A stretch of 64,000 nt of DNA. Origin: Sulfidibacter corallicola (GTDB lineage Bacteria; Acidobacteriota; Holophagae; Acanthopleuribacterales; Acanthopleuribacteraceae). The translations under genes and the position numbers were made by a program. Below, piece by piece: positions 8,384 to 18,099 of this stretch (position 1 is the first letter of the stretch; the number at the start of each line of letters is the position of its first letter). The DNA lies in contig NZ_CP071793.1 of NCBI RefSeq assembly GCF_017498545.1, positions 11,588,256 through 11,652,255 on the forward strand, in the 5' to 3' direction. The notes beneath the pieces were generated by a model. That model searched no databases, was not told the origin of the DNA, and was given only the letters and a program-made list of their open reading frames with translations.

Positions 8384-9682
8384 TCAACGAACATTGCGTC
8401 CGACGATTGCGGCAGGATCAATCGTTACCCACGCGGAATGATCGGGTGTGTTCCTTCCTCTCGCACCACTCCCAGATCCTGGCGGAAGTGAAAAAGATCT
8501 AAAGTAGATTGTGGAGCCAAAACGAATGCGGATCTCGGCTTGGATCGGATCAGAAGTTGGGCCCGCAAAATGGTTGATGGCGATCGGCTGAAACCCTTCA
8601 ATGGTCATGGGACTGTGGTAGGACACTGTCTCAAACCCGCGTTCCCCAAAACGTCCCGGAGGAGAGACCAGGTCGCGGTGAAAGGTACCCGCTTGCGTGG
8701 CCCGATTGCGGAAGCTCAGCTCGCCGTCGTCATCGCTGTGGGTCACATATATGTCGAGGTCTACCGAACCGGTTGAGGACCAGGCAATACCGATTTCCAC
8801 CGGCTGCGGCTGCCCACTCGGTGATGGCGGAGGTGGATTCTCTGTGACCGGCTGCCACAGGGCTTCTTGCTGTCGGGTCGCTTCCTCGGCCATTGCCGGC
8901 GTTTCCATCACGATCGAATCCATTTTGTCGACGCTGGTATCGACCTCAAAGGTGACGGCCGGGTAGTACGCAGATTTCAAGCGAGATAGGTGATCGAGGT
9001 TGTTCTTGACCCCGACAAATTTGCCGCCACAAGCGGCAACAAACAGTCCCCAAAAGCGATTGACACCCGCAAGATGGGTATCGATCGCATATTCACAGAA
9101 AACCCGTTCGGTGGAGATGATGTGGACGGTGACTCCGGCAAGTGTTCCGGCGCGATTTTTCACTTGGTAGATGGATTCTTGGTCCGACAGGTGGGCATCA
9201 TTCGGATAGCGGCACGGAGCCATGGAGAAGACGGGGTTGGGGTCGAGTACCAGCGGAAAGCCCACAAAAACGAAGTGAATGTTTTTGCCGGGGAATTCTG
9301 CCCGTCGCGTCGAAAGAGCATCGAGCGATCGCAGAAGGTGGGGGGCTTGGTATGATTCAGATTGCTCAGCAGCGAGCGCCCGCAGGAATCTTCCCAAGCT
9401 GGAGAACTCTGCGCGGTACTTGGCAGGGATCATCTTCCGGCGCAAAGCGGGAGACTTCGCCCCGACCTGTTCATCAATTACGAAGGTGGCGACCCGGTTG
9501 CGGCTCAGCCCCTCAGTAATGATGAGAACGTCTCCGGTTGTAAATGTCTCAAACAGCCAGTGACCCACCAGTCGCTCGACGGCTCGCGCATCAACCGGTG
9601 GAGCGAGTGAAAGCTCAACGAGGTCGGTTTTTTCGTTCCCAAAAGAGACGAAGGTTAAAGCCATCAATACCAAGGTGCTCAT
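8384..9682 (-). CDS. Exported protein with a VWA-like N-part and DUF2135-like C-part
   Basis: 432 residues. A hydrophobic N-terminus serves as signal. The first 250 residues alternate strands and helices ('DVLIITEGLSRNRVATFVID', 'NIHFVFVGFPLVLDP') as in VWA-type folds, without a clear MIDAS DxSxS. After a Pro-rich linker the C-part reads 'VEIGIAWSSTGSVDLDIYV', resembling domains that follow 'W…d.DLDlyv' in secreted proteins. It follows the membrane protein gene after only three bases, so the two are one operon. Confidence 0.75.
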   Translation of the reverse strand: MSTLVLMALTFVSFGNEKTDLVELSLAPPVDARAVERLVGHWLFETFTTGDVLIITEGLSRNRVATFVIDEQVGAKSPALRRKMIPAKYRAEFSSLGRFLRALAAEQSESYQAPHLLRSLDALSTRRAEFPGKNIHFVFVGFPLVLDPNPVFSMAPCRYPNDAHLSDQESIYQVKNRAGTLAGVTVHIISTERVFCEYAIDTHLAGVNRFWGLFVAACGGKFVGVKNNLDHLSRLKSAYYPAVTFEVDTSVDKMDSIVMETPAMAEEATRQQEALWQPVTENPPPPSPSGQPQPVEIGIAWSSTGSVDLDIYVTHSDDDGELSFRNRATQAGTFHRDLVSPPGRFGERGFETVSYHSPMTIEGFQPIAINHFAGPTSDPIQAEIRIRFGSTIYFRSFSLPPGSGSGARGRNTPDHSAWVTIDPAAIVGRNVR

Positions 9683-9685
9683 GAT

Positions 9686-10759
9686 TCACTCCTTATTCAG
9701 ATCTTTCAACAGGTTGTTTTTCTGTGCGTTGGCGGCTTGTGTGAGTCGCCGGCAGAAGTCGGCGACTGCTTGGGATACAAAGGTGTCTGCCGAGCGAGCT
9801 TGCGTTGAGAGATACCGGTCGATCTGGGTAAGCTTGGCTTCTATCGCGATGTGCTCCTCCTCCAAGCCATCACGTTCGCGTTCCAAACCTGCTCGATGAG
9901 GATTGCGAACGTGAATAACCGTTTGGTGGTGCCGGCCACGTGAGTGCCAGAGTGAATCCATAGACAACCAAAGGATTCCGGAGAGGAGCCACTCCCACAG
10001 TATTTGTAGCGACAGCGTCAGCCGCGGGAGGAACATCCCCGAACCCGGGTCATCAAATAGTCCGGAAGCGGAAGTGTCAGCCATGTTTGCCCAGACAAAA
10101 CAGAACACAAAGGGAATAAACAGGAGGAAAAAGCCCCCGAACAGGGCTGCGAGCAACTGGCTTTTGGCTTTGGTGGTTTTAAGATGTCCGTGCAAGGCCT
10201 TGATCGCAAAGGAACTTAGAACCATCGCCAAGCCGTACACCAAAGAACCGAAAATGGCGGTGAGGTTATCGTCCATGTACGCGAGATTATTCGCCCTTAG
10301 GAACAGCGAGACATTGGTGATTCCATAGGCTTGTAACACGCAAAATACCAGCACGTTGAAAAGGAACTGGGCGCGCGAAAGAGCATCCCAGTTGTAGGTG
10401 GCTCGTTCAACAACGCGATCGATGGTTTCCGGATTCTGATTGATGAGCGATTGGACGTGTCGGATTTTGTCTTCGGTGAGGGTTTTCTGGTTCGCGAGCC
10501 GAGATCTTTCCCCTTGCCAGCGAATAACGTCCGGTTCTTGTTGGTTAGCGATTATCCGACGGTGCTGGCTCTCCACCCGCGCCAGCCCTTCACTTGTTGA
10601 GAGGGCGCCCGACACGACTGCATCCACAACGTCTTCGATATACACATCATCTTGAATCGGGAACCCGGTTGCTTTGGATGGCCGGTCAGGATTGGATGGG
10701 GACAGCCCTTCGAGATTACGAAGGAAGTCTTCTGTTGAATTAGAAGTCAGTTGTTTCAT
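9686..10759 (-). CDS. Multi-pass membrane protein with coiled coils
   Basis: 357 residues from the ATG at 10759, which has AAGGAG 7 bases upstream. Residues 1-125 are soluble and helical. About four membrane helices follow ('FLFNVLVFCVLQAYG', 'AIFGSLVYGLAMVLSSFA', 'LLAALFGGFFLLFIPFVF', 'ILWEWLLSGILWL'), then a C-terminal coiled coil. First gene of the leftward transfer operon. Probably an envelope component of the transfer machinery; no family recognised. Confidence 0.75.
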   Translation of the reverse strand: MKQLTSNSTEDFLRNLEGLSPSNPDRPSKATGFPIQDDVYIEDVVDAVVSGALSTSEGLARVESQHRRIIANQQEPDVIRWQGERSRLANQKTLTEDKIRHVQSLINQNPETIDRVVERATYNWDALSRAQFLFNVLVFCVLQAYGITNVSLFLRANNLAYMDDNLTAIFGSLVYGLAMVLSSFAIKALHGHLKTTKAKSQLLAALFGGFFLLFIPFVFCFVWANMADTSASGLFDDPGSGMFLPRLTLSLQILWEWLLSGILWLSMDSLWHSRGRHHQTVIHVRNPHRAGLERERDGLEEEHIAIEAKLTQIDRYLSTQARSADTFVSQAVADFCRRLTQAANAQKNNLLKDLNKE

Positions 10760-11167
10760 GCGACCGCTCCTTGAACCGGCCGCACGCACCTATGTCGGCT
10801 GTGGATGGACCGGGCCAGTGCATGCCTCGAAAATGTTCTGATAAAAGCTCGTTGTCTCGGTGTTGATTGGGTAGGCGGGTCGACCAAACTGATCAGGTCC
10901 AATGGATCGATTGACTGCTAGCGAAAAAGTGTGCTTTATGTCACATAATATCCTGTTGATGATTAATGATGTTTTGGAAAATTCAAATTTATCCGTTTTT
11001 AGTTTAAAAGACAGAGTAATCAATTTAGAAGATGTTTGAACGTTTAACGTTAAGTAGCTACTTGCCTACACACCCGAAAAGGGTGAAATGTACGGCTGAA
11101 AGCCAAAAAAACTACCCGGCCCTCAAAGTCCTTCCATCCGAATGAAGCGAATACGTGGAGGCAGCTC
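10760..11167. promoter_or_regulatory. Divergent regulatory region with two abutting palindromes
   Basis: About 400 bases between the leftward transfer operon and the rightward sigma factor. No convincing gene. Two perfect 10-bp palindromes abut: TTAACGTTAA (11044-11053) and AGTAGCTACT (11053-11062), about 110 bases before the sigma factor start; they could be operators. The A/T-rich tract at 10980-11040 is a plausible place for promoters. Confidence 0.4.
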
Positions 11168-11761
11168 GTGAATGAAGGGAAGCTATTGGGACTACTTGAG
11201 GCATGGCGCATGGGTAAGCCGGGTGCACTGGATGCGCTCTTCGACGCCGTTTATTTCGACCTCAAAAAACAAGCTGGTCATCTGCACCGCAATTTCTGGA
11301 AGGGAACCTATTCGGCGAGAACCATCAGCCCAACCAGCATCGTGGCTGAGTTCTATCTACAATTGCTAAAAAAGGACAAGTTTAAGGAATCCTGGTCAAA
11401 TACCCGTGAATTTTTCGGCCTTGTCCAGGTCGCCATGCTGCGCATCATCCTCAACTACCGGCGAAAGCAGGCGAAGAGACCCGAAGGGAATCGGCTCTCC
11501 CTCGAGGAATGGGAACAGTTCAATGGAGGAACAGAGACATGCTTCGACCTCGATTATCTGGCGATCAAAGAGGCTCTGGGGGATCTGAAGCGGGTCGATG
11601 CCGACCTCTATCGGGTGGTTGACCTACGACTTCAAAACCATTCATTCAGAGAAATCGCCTCTTTGGTTGGATGCGGAACCGCTACCGCCCAGGCGCGTCT
11701 CAAAAAGGCCATGACTTGGCTTCGAACCAAACTCGCGGAGGTGCCGAACCATGTTGTCTGA
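11168..11761 (+). CDS. ECF-family RNA polymerase sigma factor
   Basis: 197 residues with GTG start and GGAGG 7 bases upstream. The region 2-like N-part ('ALFDAVYFDLKKQA') and the region 4 HTH near the C-terminus ('HSFREIASLVGCGTATAQAR') match the ECF subgroup common in Acidobacteria and Planctomycetes. It would redirect RNA polymerase to a small regulon. Its stop overlaps the start of the kinase gene by 11 bases, so the two are translated together. The pairing suggests that the kinase senses or controls the sigma factor's output. Confidence 0.9.
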   Translation: MNEGKLLGLLEAWRMGKPGALDALFDAVYFDLKKQAGHLHRNFWKGTYSARTISPTSIVAEFYLQLLKKDKFKESWSNTREFFGLVQVAMLRIILNYRRKQAKRPEGNRLSLEEWEQFNGGTETCFDLDYLAIKEALGDLKRVDADLYRVVDLRLQNHSFREIASLVGCGTATAQARLKKAMTWLRTKLAEVPNHVV

Positions 11762-14700
11762 TTCCACCATCGCGAGAGAGCGCCAAGTGATGGCCGCGGT
11801 TGACCACGCTGAGGGAATGGACCAAACTTCCGCCGTGGCCTATCTTGAGGAAAGGTTTTTTGGAAATGTCAGCTTGAAGGAGCAGGCCATTCGCCAGCTG
11901 CACTGCCGTTGGGAACTGGCTCAAGCCTTGGCGGATTCAGAAATTGGGAACGAGCTTATACCCGGAGCGATTTTTGGGGATATTCGGGTGCTCAAAAAGC
12001 TCGGACATGGCGGCATGGGGGTAGTTTATCTGGGTGAGGAGCTGGAGCCCGCACGAACGGTCGCGGTGAAAATGATCACCCCTTCCCTTGTGGGCAGTTG
12101 GGGGCAACCACGATTCCAGCGCGAATACCAGGCCCTGGCGCGCATGAACCATGAAAACATTGCTCATTTTTATAGGCTGGGTCAACACGAGGGAATTCCC
12201 TACGTGGTCATGGAATATGTGGAAGGCCAGCCGATCACCGAATTTTGTCGGGAACGGAACCTGGATGTGGGCAGCCGCCTTGCTCTCTTCCTTCGGGTTT
12301 GTGATGGGGTGGCGCATGCCCACCAAAACTTGATCATCCATCGGGACATCAAGCCGGACAACGTCCTCGTCCAGGTGTCCGACTCGCACGTGAAACTCGT
12401 CGATTTCGGTATTGCCAAATTCCTGGATCGGGAAGAGCCTGACTCGGTTATGTCGGAACACCAAAGGCCGCAGCGTCTCACCCATACCGGCCAGTTTGTT
12501 GGAACACCGGCCTACGCCAGTCCGGAAGCCCTCAACCGAGAGCCGCTGAATGTTCGTGCTGACATCTTTTCGCTTGGCCTCCTGCTTTACGAGTTACTGG
12601 TGGGCGTGAACCCGAGAACCGCGCGGATGGATACCACCGATGACGCCAAACCCACAAACCCTGCGGCCGGTTTCCCCAAACCGAGCGAGCTACGACCATT
12701 CCCTGAACGTCGGCAACTGTTTCAGCGACGCGAGCCCCATATTCCCGTCGAACTTGATGCGATTGCGACCAAAGCCACTCGGGAGAAGCCGGACGATCGC
12801 TATCAAGAAGTCAGGGAACTTCGTGAGGACATTGCACGATTCCTCCGAGAAGAACCTGTCTTCGCGCACTCCAACACATGGACATACGTGGCCCGCAAGT
12901 TCGTTCGCCGCTGCCGATGGCGGGTTTTTGTCGCCGCGGCGATGCTCCTTCTGGCGGTCGCAATTCCCACGGTCCGATACTTCGCGGTCACAAAGGAACA
13001 AAAGCAGACCAGGCTTGAACGTGATCGCGCCGAGGCGACGGTGGATTTTCTGATAGACCTTTTTGAGGTGTCGGATCCTGAGAGAGGGGAATTACCGAAT
13101 CTCACCGCGCTTGACATTGTGGAAAGGGGCGCAAGTGATATCGAGCGCCGTTTTCAGGCGCAACCCGAGGTGAAGGAAATTCTCCAGGAAACCATTGGCC
13201 TCGTATTCCTGAGGATGGGTGTTCATGAGAGAGCACTCTCGTTGTTCCTGAAAACACTCAGCAGTCGGCGTGCGCGATTGGGAAAAGAGCATGCCTTTGC
13301 AGGCACCTCCCTTGACAATCTGGGTCTGGCCTATCACGAAATGGGTCGATTTGAGGAGGCAGAAAAGTGCTACCGAGAAGCCTTGGAAATAAAACAGGCT
13401 CACTGGGGACTCGATGCTCCGCAGGTGGGAACTAATATGAGCAATCTTGCCGGGCTCATGAGAGAGTTGGGCCGGACGGAAGAAGCGGAAGCCCTATATT
13501 GGAAAGCACTGCAAATTTTTGAGTGTCACCCGAAAAAAAATGAAGACGACATAGCCAATTGTCACAACAGTCTCGCCATTTTGTATGGTTCAGAACCTGG
13601 GGGACTTCCTCTCGCCAGGCGACACCTCCAAAAAGCAATCACCATTCGGGAACGGCTGTACAAGGCCAATCCGAAACTGGCACTCACCTACCACACTTTG
13701 GCCGCCCTGCATTATTTGAGTGGACACTTGGAAGAGGCTGTTACCTCTGAACAAAAAGCCGTTGAAATGTTCCGGAAGTTCCATAGAGGCAAGGAAACAC
13801 CTGGTTTTGCCACGGCCCTTGACAACCTTGGGATCTATTTAATGCGAGCCGGCAGATACCAGGAAGCGGAGTCGGTCATTACCGAGGGGTTGAACCTTCG
13901 AAAGGAAATTTGGAACAGCGTGCATCCCGATCAATTACTGAGCCTCAACAAATTGGCATTGAGTCATCGTTTCAACGCTGAATACGAAAAGGGCCTTGAG
14001 GTGTTGGAGGAAGCTCGGATCATCGTTGATGAATTGACGGGAGGAGATTGGAGGCATCTGCAGGGCGAACCGCGGGTATTTTGGGGCTGTTGCTTGAATA
14101 CCAAAGGACTTCTCGAACATGACCTCGGCCAGTTGGATCTGGCTGGCGAGAGCCTGCAAAAATGCTTGAAGTTTTTTGCGCCAGGATTCAAGCAAAAGCC
14201 CACCTCTACCTGGAAATTTGATGCGGCTTTGGCCAAGTATTATCTGGAAAATGATCGGATCGAAGAAGCGGAAAGAATCTACGACTCGCTTCTAGAAAGC
14301 CGCCTTGAGGTGTTTGAACGCCAGCATGTGGACGTTGCCTTCAGTATTTGGGGCTTGGGACAGGTGGCATTCAAGCGAAGACAGTTACTACAGGCCGAAT
14401 TGCTCATTTCTGAGGCGCTGATGATGGCGCGCGCCAAGTTACCATCCCGGCATTATAAGATTGCCCGAATGGTCGAACACTTGGCCTTGGTCTCCTTGGC
14501 CCGGGGAGATCTCCAACAAGCGGAAAATCGTGCGAGAGAGGCCCTCGATCTATTTTCGGCAACTTTTGGGACGGATCATCCATGGACAGGTGATGCGCTG
14601 ATGATGTTGGCTCAGATTGAACTGGCTCAGGATCGATTCGATGAGGCTGCTGTATCAGCCCATTGTGCACTGGATATTTTCAATCTGCGGTTGCCGGAAC

Positions 14701-14825
14701 GGCATTGGAAGCAAGGGAAGGCGAAAGGGCTATGGGAGGCTGCCACCTCCAATATGGGCCGATACGCAGAGGTCGAGCCGAATAAACGACCCAAAAGCAA
14801 TATCTTGCATTACGAAGTTCGCTAA
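11751..14825 (+). CDS. Transmembrane Ser/Thr kinase with C-terminal TPR repeats
   Basis: 1024 residues. The kinase domain is at about 75-370: glycine loop 'LGHGGMGVVYLG' (85-96), Lys107, catalytic HRDIKPDN (197-204) and DFG (218-220). A single membrane helix near residue 385-405 ('VFVAAAMLLLAVAIPTV') is followed by about 600 residues of TPR-type repeats ('FAGTSLDNLGLAYHEMGRFE' and relatives). This cytosolic kinase / TM / TPR layout is typical of Acidobacteriota such as Acanthopleuribacter and is one of the better host clues. It follows the ECF sigma factor with overlap. Complete and intact, ends in TAA. Confidence 0.93.
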   Translation: MLSDSTIARERQVMAAVDHAEGMDQTSAVAYLEERFFGNVSLKEQAIRQLHCRWELAQALADSEIGNELIPGAIFGDIRVLKKLGHGGMGVVYLGEELEPARTVAVKMITPSLVGSWGQPRFQREYQALARMNHENIAHFYRLGQHEGIPYVVMEYVEGQPITEFCRERNLDVGSRLALFLRVCDGVAHAHQNLIIHRDIKPDNVLVQVSDSHVKLVDFGIAKFLDREEPDSVMSEHQRPQRLTHTGQFVGTPAYASPEALNREPLNVRADIFSLGLLLYELLVGVNPRTARMDTTDDAKPTNPAAGFPKPSELRPFPERRQLFQRREPHIPVELDAIATKATREKPDDRYQEVRELREDIARFLREEPVFAHSNTWTYVARKFVRRCRWRVFVAAAMLLLAVAIPTVRYFAVTKEQKQTRLERDRAEATVDFLIDLFEVSDPERGELPNLTALDIVERGASDIERRFQAQPEVKEILQETIGLVFLRMGVHERALSLFLKTLSSRRARLGKEHAFAGTSLDNLGLAYHEMGRFEEAEKCYREALEIKQAHWGLDAPQVGTNMSNLAGLMRELGRTEEAEALYWKALQIFECHPKKNEDDIANCHNSLAILYGSEPGGLPLARRHLQKAITIRERLYKANPKLALTYHTLAALHYLSGHLEEAVTSEQKAVEMFRKFHRGKETPGFATALDNLGIYLMRAGRYQEAESVITEGLNLRKEIWNSVHPDQLLSLNKLALSHRFNAEYEKGLEVLEEARIIVDELTGGDWRHLQGEPRVFWGCCLNTKGLLEHDLGQLDLAGESLQKCLKFFAPGFKQKPTSTWKFDAALAKYYLENDRIEEAERIYDSLLESRLEVFERQHVDVAFSIWGLGQVAFKRRQLLQAELLISEALMMARAKLPSRHYKIARMVEHLALVSLARGDLQQAENRAREALDLFSATFGTDHPWTGDALMMLAQIELAQDRFDEAAVSAHCALDIFNLRLPERHWKQGKAKGLWEAATSNMGRYAEVEPNKRPKSNILHYEVR

Positions 14826-15087
14826 ACGGCGGCTTGGTACGAATGGCACAAGAGCAAGAAATCTCGGGATTACGGAAATATCCTGAGAACCATTTGTCCT
14901 GATTAATCAACAATCGTTGCTATGGACCAAACTCTCTTAAAACCAGATTTTTAGGTTATGTAAAGACGGTAAAGAGGGGGTGGCTTTACTCATGATTAAT
15001 CACCATATATCGTGAGGATGTAAGCCGAGTGTATGACAGCATGCCCGGCGTTGGGAAGCGCTTCCCCCAATCTTCTGGGGGTTTTCC

Positions 15088-16431
15088 ATGAAATTTACAA
15101 CACGATGTCTTCAATAAGCAACACTGCCGCCGGGCAAGAGCTTTGTCCGGGTGAGTGATGCGGCTACGCCTGGCCTTTTCTGCAAGATCGGAAAACAAAA
15201 ATCCTGTTTCTACCTGCAAAAACGCATCAAAGGTCAAAAGAACCCTGTCACGTTCTTTGTCGGTAACCTTGCATATATGGGGGTGGATCAGGCTCGCAAG
15301 AACGCGCGCGCGCTGGCGGCGCAATGCGATCAGGGCAGGGACCCACGTGAAGAAAATAAGAACATGGTGGGGTTTACGGTGCTGGACGCGTGGCAAAAAT
15401 TCTACGACATCAAAAAGCAGGTGCTTCGCAACTCCACGCTGACTGTGTACCGCCATCTATTTAATAATCACCTTTCAAGGTGGGCGAAACTCGACTTGGA
15501 ACAGGTAACGGCGAACATGATGGCTCAAGCTGTTTTGGAATCATCAGACATGACGAGTCTTAGAAGCGCAATGAGGCTATTCAATGGGATTTGGGAGCTT
15601 AACCGGAATGTCCATCTGCGTTATGGCGTGCCGATGTTGCCCCAAAGCCCTTAAAACCAAATGAAATTTATTTTAGGTGATGCCTGGAAATACGAACCCA
15701 AAGAAGGCGCGGTGGTGTGCTTCGAAGATTTGGGTAAGTATGTGGCCTTTTTAGAGTTTTGGATTAAAAACTCGCGGCGAAAATCCGCACTTAGCCATTA
15801 CCGCGCTTATTTGCTTTGCCTCTTTACCGGGCTTCGTTTTCATGAAGCGGCAACCCTGACTTGGGATTGTGTGAACCTTCAATCGGGCGTGGTAACCATC
15901 ACCGCTGAACACAGCAAAACCAAGCGTCCACACATGGTGTACCTCACTCCTCATACCAAGGAATTGCTTTTAGAAGCGCGCATGAGATCGCCGGTGGTAA
16001 GCCCTATGGTGTTTCCGCCTGTTGGGGGGGGCAAAAGCCCGCACATTGTGTTGCAATCGCATTTAAGCCGTGAGATTGAAAGCACCATTTTGGGCTATCC
16101 ATTTTCAACTCATGCTCACCGGCGTACCTTTTGTTGTTATGCACAGGTGGGTGTGGGTATTTCATTCCCTGTTGTGCAAAAAATGCTGAATCATTCAGCT
16201 AGGGGACAATCGGTAAACGAGCGCAGCTATTTTATGCTCCAGCGCTTTAAACCCGGCGCGTTGCGTGATGAATTTGAGGCGGTTTCCAATGGACTGGTTG
16301 AATTGCGCAACGAATGGCTTGCCGAGCATCAAAGCGAGTTATGTTTGCCTGGCCAAGCTGAAGTGGTGAAGCTCGCCAACTGGGAACGTGAACGCGTGGA
16401 ACTGTTGCCGATGGCGGTGGGGAGCATGTGA
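15088..16431 (+). pseudogene. Phage-type tyrosine integrase broken by two in-frame TAA codons
   Basis: One reading frame runs from an ATG at 15088 (G-rich site upstream) to 16431 but contains TAA at 15115 and 15652. The N-part ('PGLFCKIGKQKSCFYLQKRI') is an arm-binding domain. The catalytic part has Arg in 'GLRFHEAATL', 'HAHRRTF' (HxxR) and 'ERSYFML' (Tyr). Both stops sit where sequence runs smoothly on either side (for example '…LPQSP' then 'NQMKFILGD'), as expected from AAA-to-TAA mutations. Probably inactive remains of the integrase of the 15-27 kb island. Confidence 0.7.
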
Positions 16432-16605
16432 ACTGATAGTGCCGGTGCTGCATATGCGGCGCTGGTGTTAGCCATTGGGAAAGGAAGCGGTGGAACCAGG
16501 TTAACAACGGTAGGTAGTTGACCACATTGCGGCAGGTTGAACCGGGTTCCACATGTATTCATATGTGCAAAAGCCTGTGATTTTCCGTCAAAGAAAATGA
16601 AAAAA

Positions 16606-16633
16606 GCGCGGCTGGGGGAATTCCCGGCCGCGC
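16606..16633 (-). terminator. Terminator for the leftward gene pair
   Basis: GCGCGGC and GCCGCGC form a 7-bp GC stem; on the minus strand it is followed by six T. It sits 23 bases after the stop of the 274-residue protein. Confidence 0.8.
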
Positions 16634-16655
16634 CTTCTCTGGTTTTCGCTGAGTT

Positions 16656-17480
16656 TTAGGTGAGGGACAAGGCGATTTGGTTGGCTAGCTGGTCTATTTC
16701 AGTGTTGCAAAAACCACGTTCCGTTTGAGTTGCATCATAGGTTAGGCCAGTGTGTTCCTTGGCTTGCGCGTAAAGATGGAAAGCAGCCGAATCGGTTTTG
16801 GCTGCCCAACCTTTAGCAAGGTTGGGATTGATATGTTCAAGGTGGCGTTCAATTGCTTCACTTATCCATTGGAAATCTTCCCGTTCCCATTCACCTGCAA
16901 TTTCGGCTAGAAGAGAGTCGTCAAAGACCGGAGAGTCATGGAGGCAATAAAGCCCATGTGTCTCGGCTAACCCTTGTTCGATGAACACCTGGACGGTGTT
17001 TTGACCCCAATAGGCTTTAAAAAGCGGTTTTCGTATGTCGCTGTCTGGATTGTGTTGGCCGATCCTATCCCCGCGTTCCTCAAAGGGATGCCAATAGATT
17101 TTTAATCGTGGGTCGTTGTCATTTTTGGCAGGCGGGTTAAGAAAACCTAAGCGTTCCAAAAAGCGAATGTTCGCCGCCTCGCGGATTCCGCCTGAGAACT
17201 CCCCAAGGCAGAGCAGCGGCGAGGTGAGATAGGTTCGGTTTTGAATAGTGATTTCGCTGAACACGCTGTTTGCCTCCTGTGTCTCTAGAAGCTGGATAGT
17301 GCGGGGGTCCCAGTTGAACGGATAAACGCGGTTACCTCGGCGGTATCCGCCACACTGGGTTGTGGCCATGTGTGTTTTGGCGGCCTGGTCCGATTCCAAA
17401 ATGAGATAGTTCAGGGTGGCGCCGTTTTGTGTGGCGCGTAGCTGGGTGTGAATGAGCTGAATTTTGCGTGGGCGAATCAT
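16656..17480 (-). CDS. Protein of unknown function in the mobile island
   Basis: 274 residues from the ATG at 17480, which overlaps the TGA of the upstream gene as ATGA. Soluble, rich in aromatic residues, with a C-terminal segment 'AFHLYAQAKEHTGLTYDA'. No motif recognised. With the upstream 84-residue gene it forms a coupled pair ended by a terminator. Possibly a plasmid- or phage-derived gene; nothing in the sequence decides its role. Confidence 0.6.
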   Translation of the reverse strand: MIRPRKIQLIHTQLRATQNGATLNYLILESDQAAKTHMATTQCGGYRRGNRVYPFNWDPRTIQLLETQEANSVFSEITIQNRTYLTSPLLCLGEFSGGIREAANIRFLERLGFLNPPAKNDNDPRLKIYWHPFEERGDRIGQHNPDSDIRKPLFKAYWGQNTVQVFIEQGLAETHGLYCLHDSPVFDDSLLAEIAGEWEREDFQWISEAIERHLEHINPNLAKGWAAKTDSAAFHLYAQAKEHTGLTYDATQTERGFCNTEIDQLANQIALSLT

Positions 17481-17731
17481 GCTTTGCCCTCTTTCGCCTT
17501 GCTGTGGAGTTTCCAGGCGGTTGCGATCATTAAGGCGGGGTCGTTTTTGGTTTGTTCCAGGAATGCCTTTTGCTTTTTGGAAGAAAGGGAGTCGAAAACC
17601 TGAATGACCCAACTCATAGAAAATACGTCCAGCCGTTGCTTTTTATGTTGCACAGCGCACCCTTTTTCAGTTGCCTTTCGGAATTTGGCTAACCAATCAA
17701 TGGGGGCGAGTGGGTCATGTAGCTTTTTCAT
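17477..17731 (-). CDS. Small helical protein, probably with a lost 5' part
   Basis: 84 residues from the ATG at 17731. The same frame stays open and protein-like for about 40 codons upstream ('RPGLVLRVKGGFVADSVNNT'), but no usable start codon is seen there, so the gene may have lost its 5' end. The product is helical and basic ('FLEQTKNDPALMIATAWKLH'). Its stop overlaps the next gene's start. Confidence 0.55.
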   Translation of the reverse strand: MKKLHDPLAPIDWLAKFRKATEKGCAVQHKKQRLDVFSMSWVIQVFDSLSSKKQKAFLEQTKNDPALMIATAWKLHSKAKEGKA

Positions 17732-17887
17732 GGCCTCAAAAGCGTTGAGTTCTTCATCCGTGGCTGGTTTAAGGGTGTTGTTGACGCTATCGGCAACGAA
17801 CCCACCTTTGACCCGGAGAACGAGACCCGGGCGATGCGCACATGTCGCATGCTGAGTTGACTCGAAGTCGGGCTCTGGGCATAAAAA

Positions 17888-17909
17888 AAGACCCCCAATG
17901 GTGGGGGCC
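17888..17909 (-). terminator. Terminator-like hairpin
   Basis: GGCCCCCA and TGGGGGTC pair around CCAT, followed by seven T on the minus strand. It lies 29 bases after the last small gene of the IS21-type element and probably ends its transcript. Confidence 0.6.
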
Positions 17910-17937
17910 TGTGTTTCTCATCGTGTTGTCGTGAGGA

Positions 17938-18099
17938 TTATTCGGTGAATTGAGTTGGGTCTTCGGGGAGGTTCATCAGTTCCATCAACGGCTCCTCGTA
18001 CAACGCCCAGATCAAACGGTGGATTTCCTCCAACTGTTCGAGGAGGTTCCAGATGATCCAAATCGGTTCAGAGGGTCCCGGCTTGGAACGATCAGTCAT
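17938..18099 (-). CDS. Small ORF coupled to istB
   Basis: 53 residues. The ATG at 18099 overlaps the istB TGA (ATGA). The product is an acidic, Trp/Leu-rich helix ('IWIIWNLLEQLEEIHRLIWA'). It ends just before a terminator. No known IS21 function; it may be a passenger or a small regulator of transposition. Confidence 0.5.
   Translation of the reverse strand: MTDRSKPGPSEPIWIIWNLLEQLEEIHRLIWALYEEPLMELMNLPEDPTQFTE

Noticed and set aside
10790..11023. 77-codon minus-strand frame before the transfer operon
   Set aside because: A/T-rich, no ribosome site, lies in the likely promoter region.
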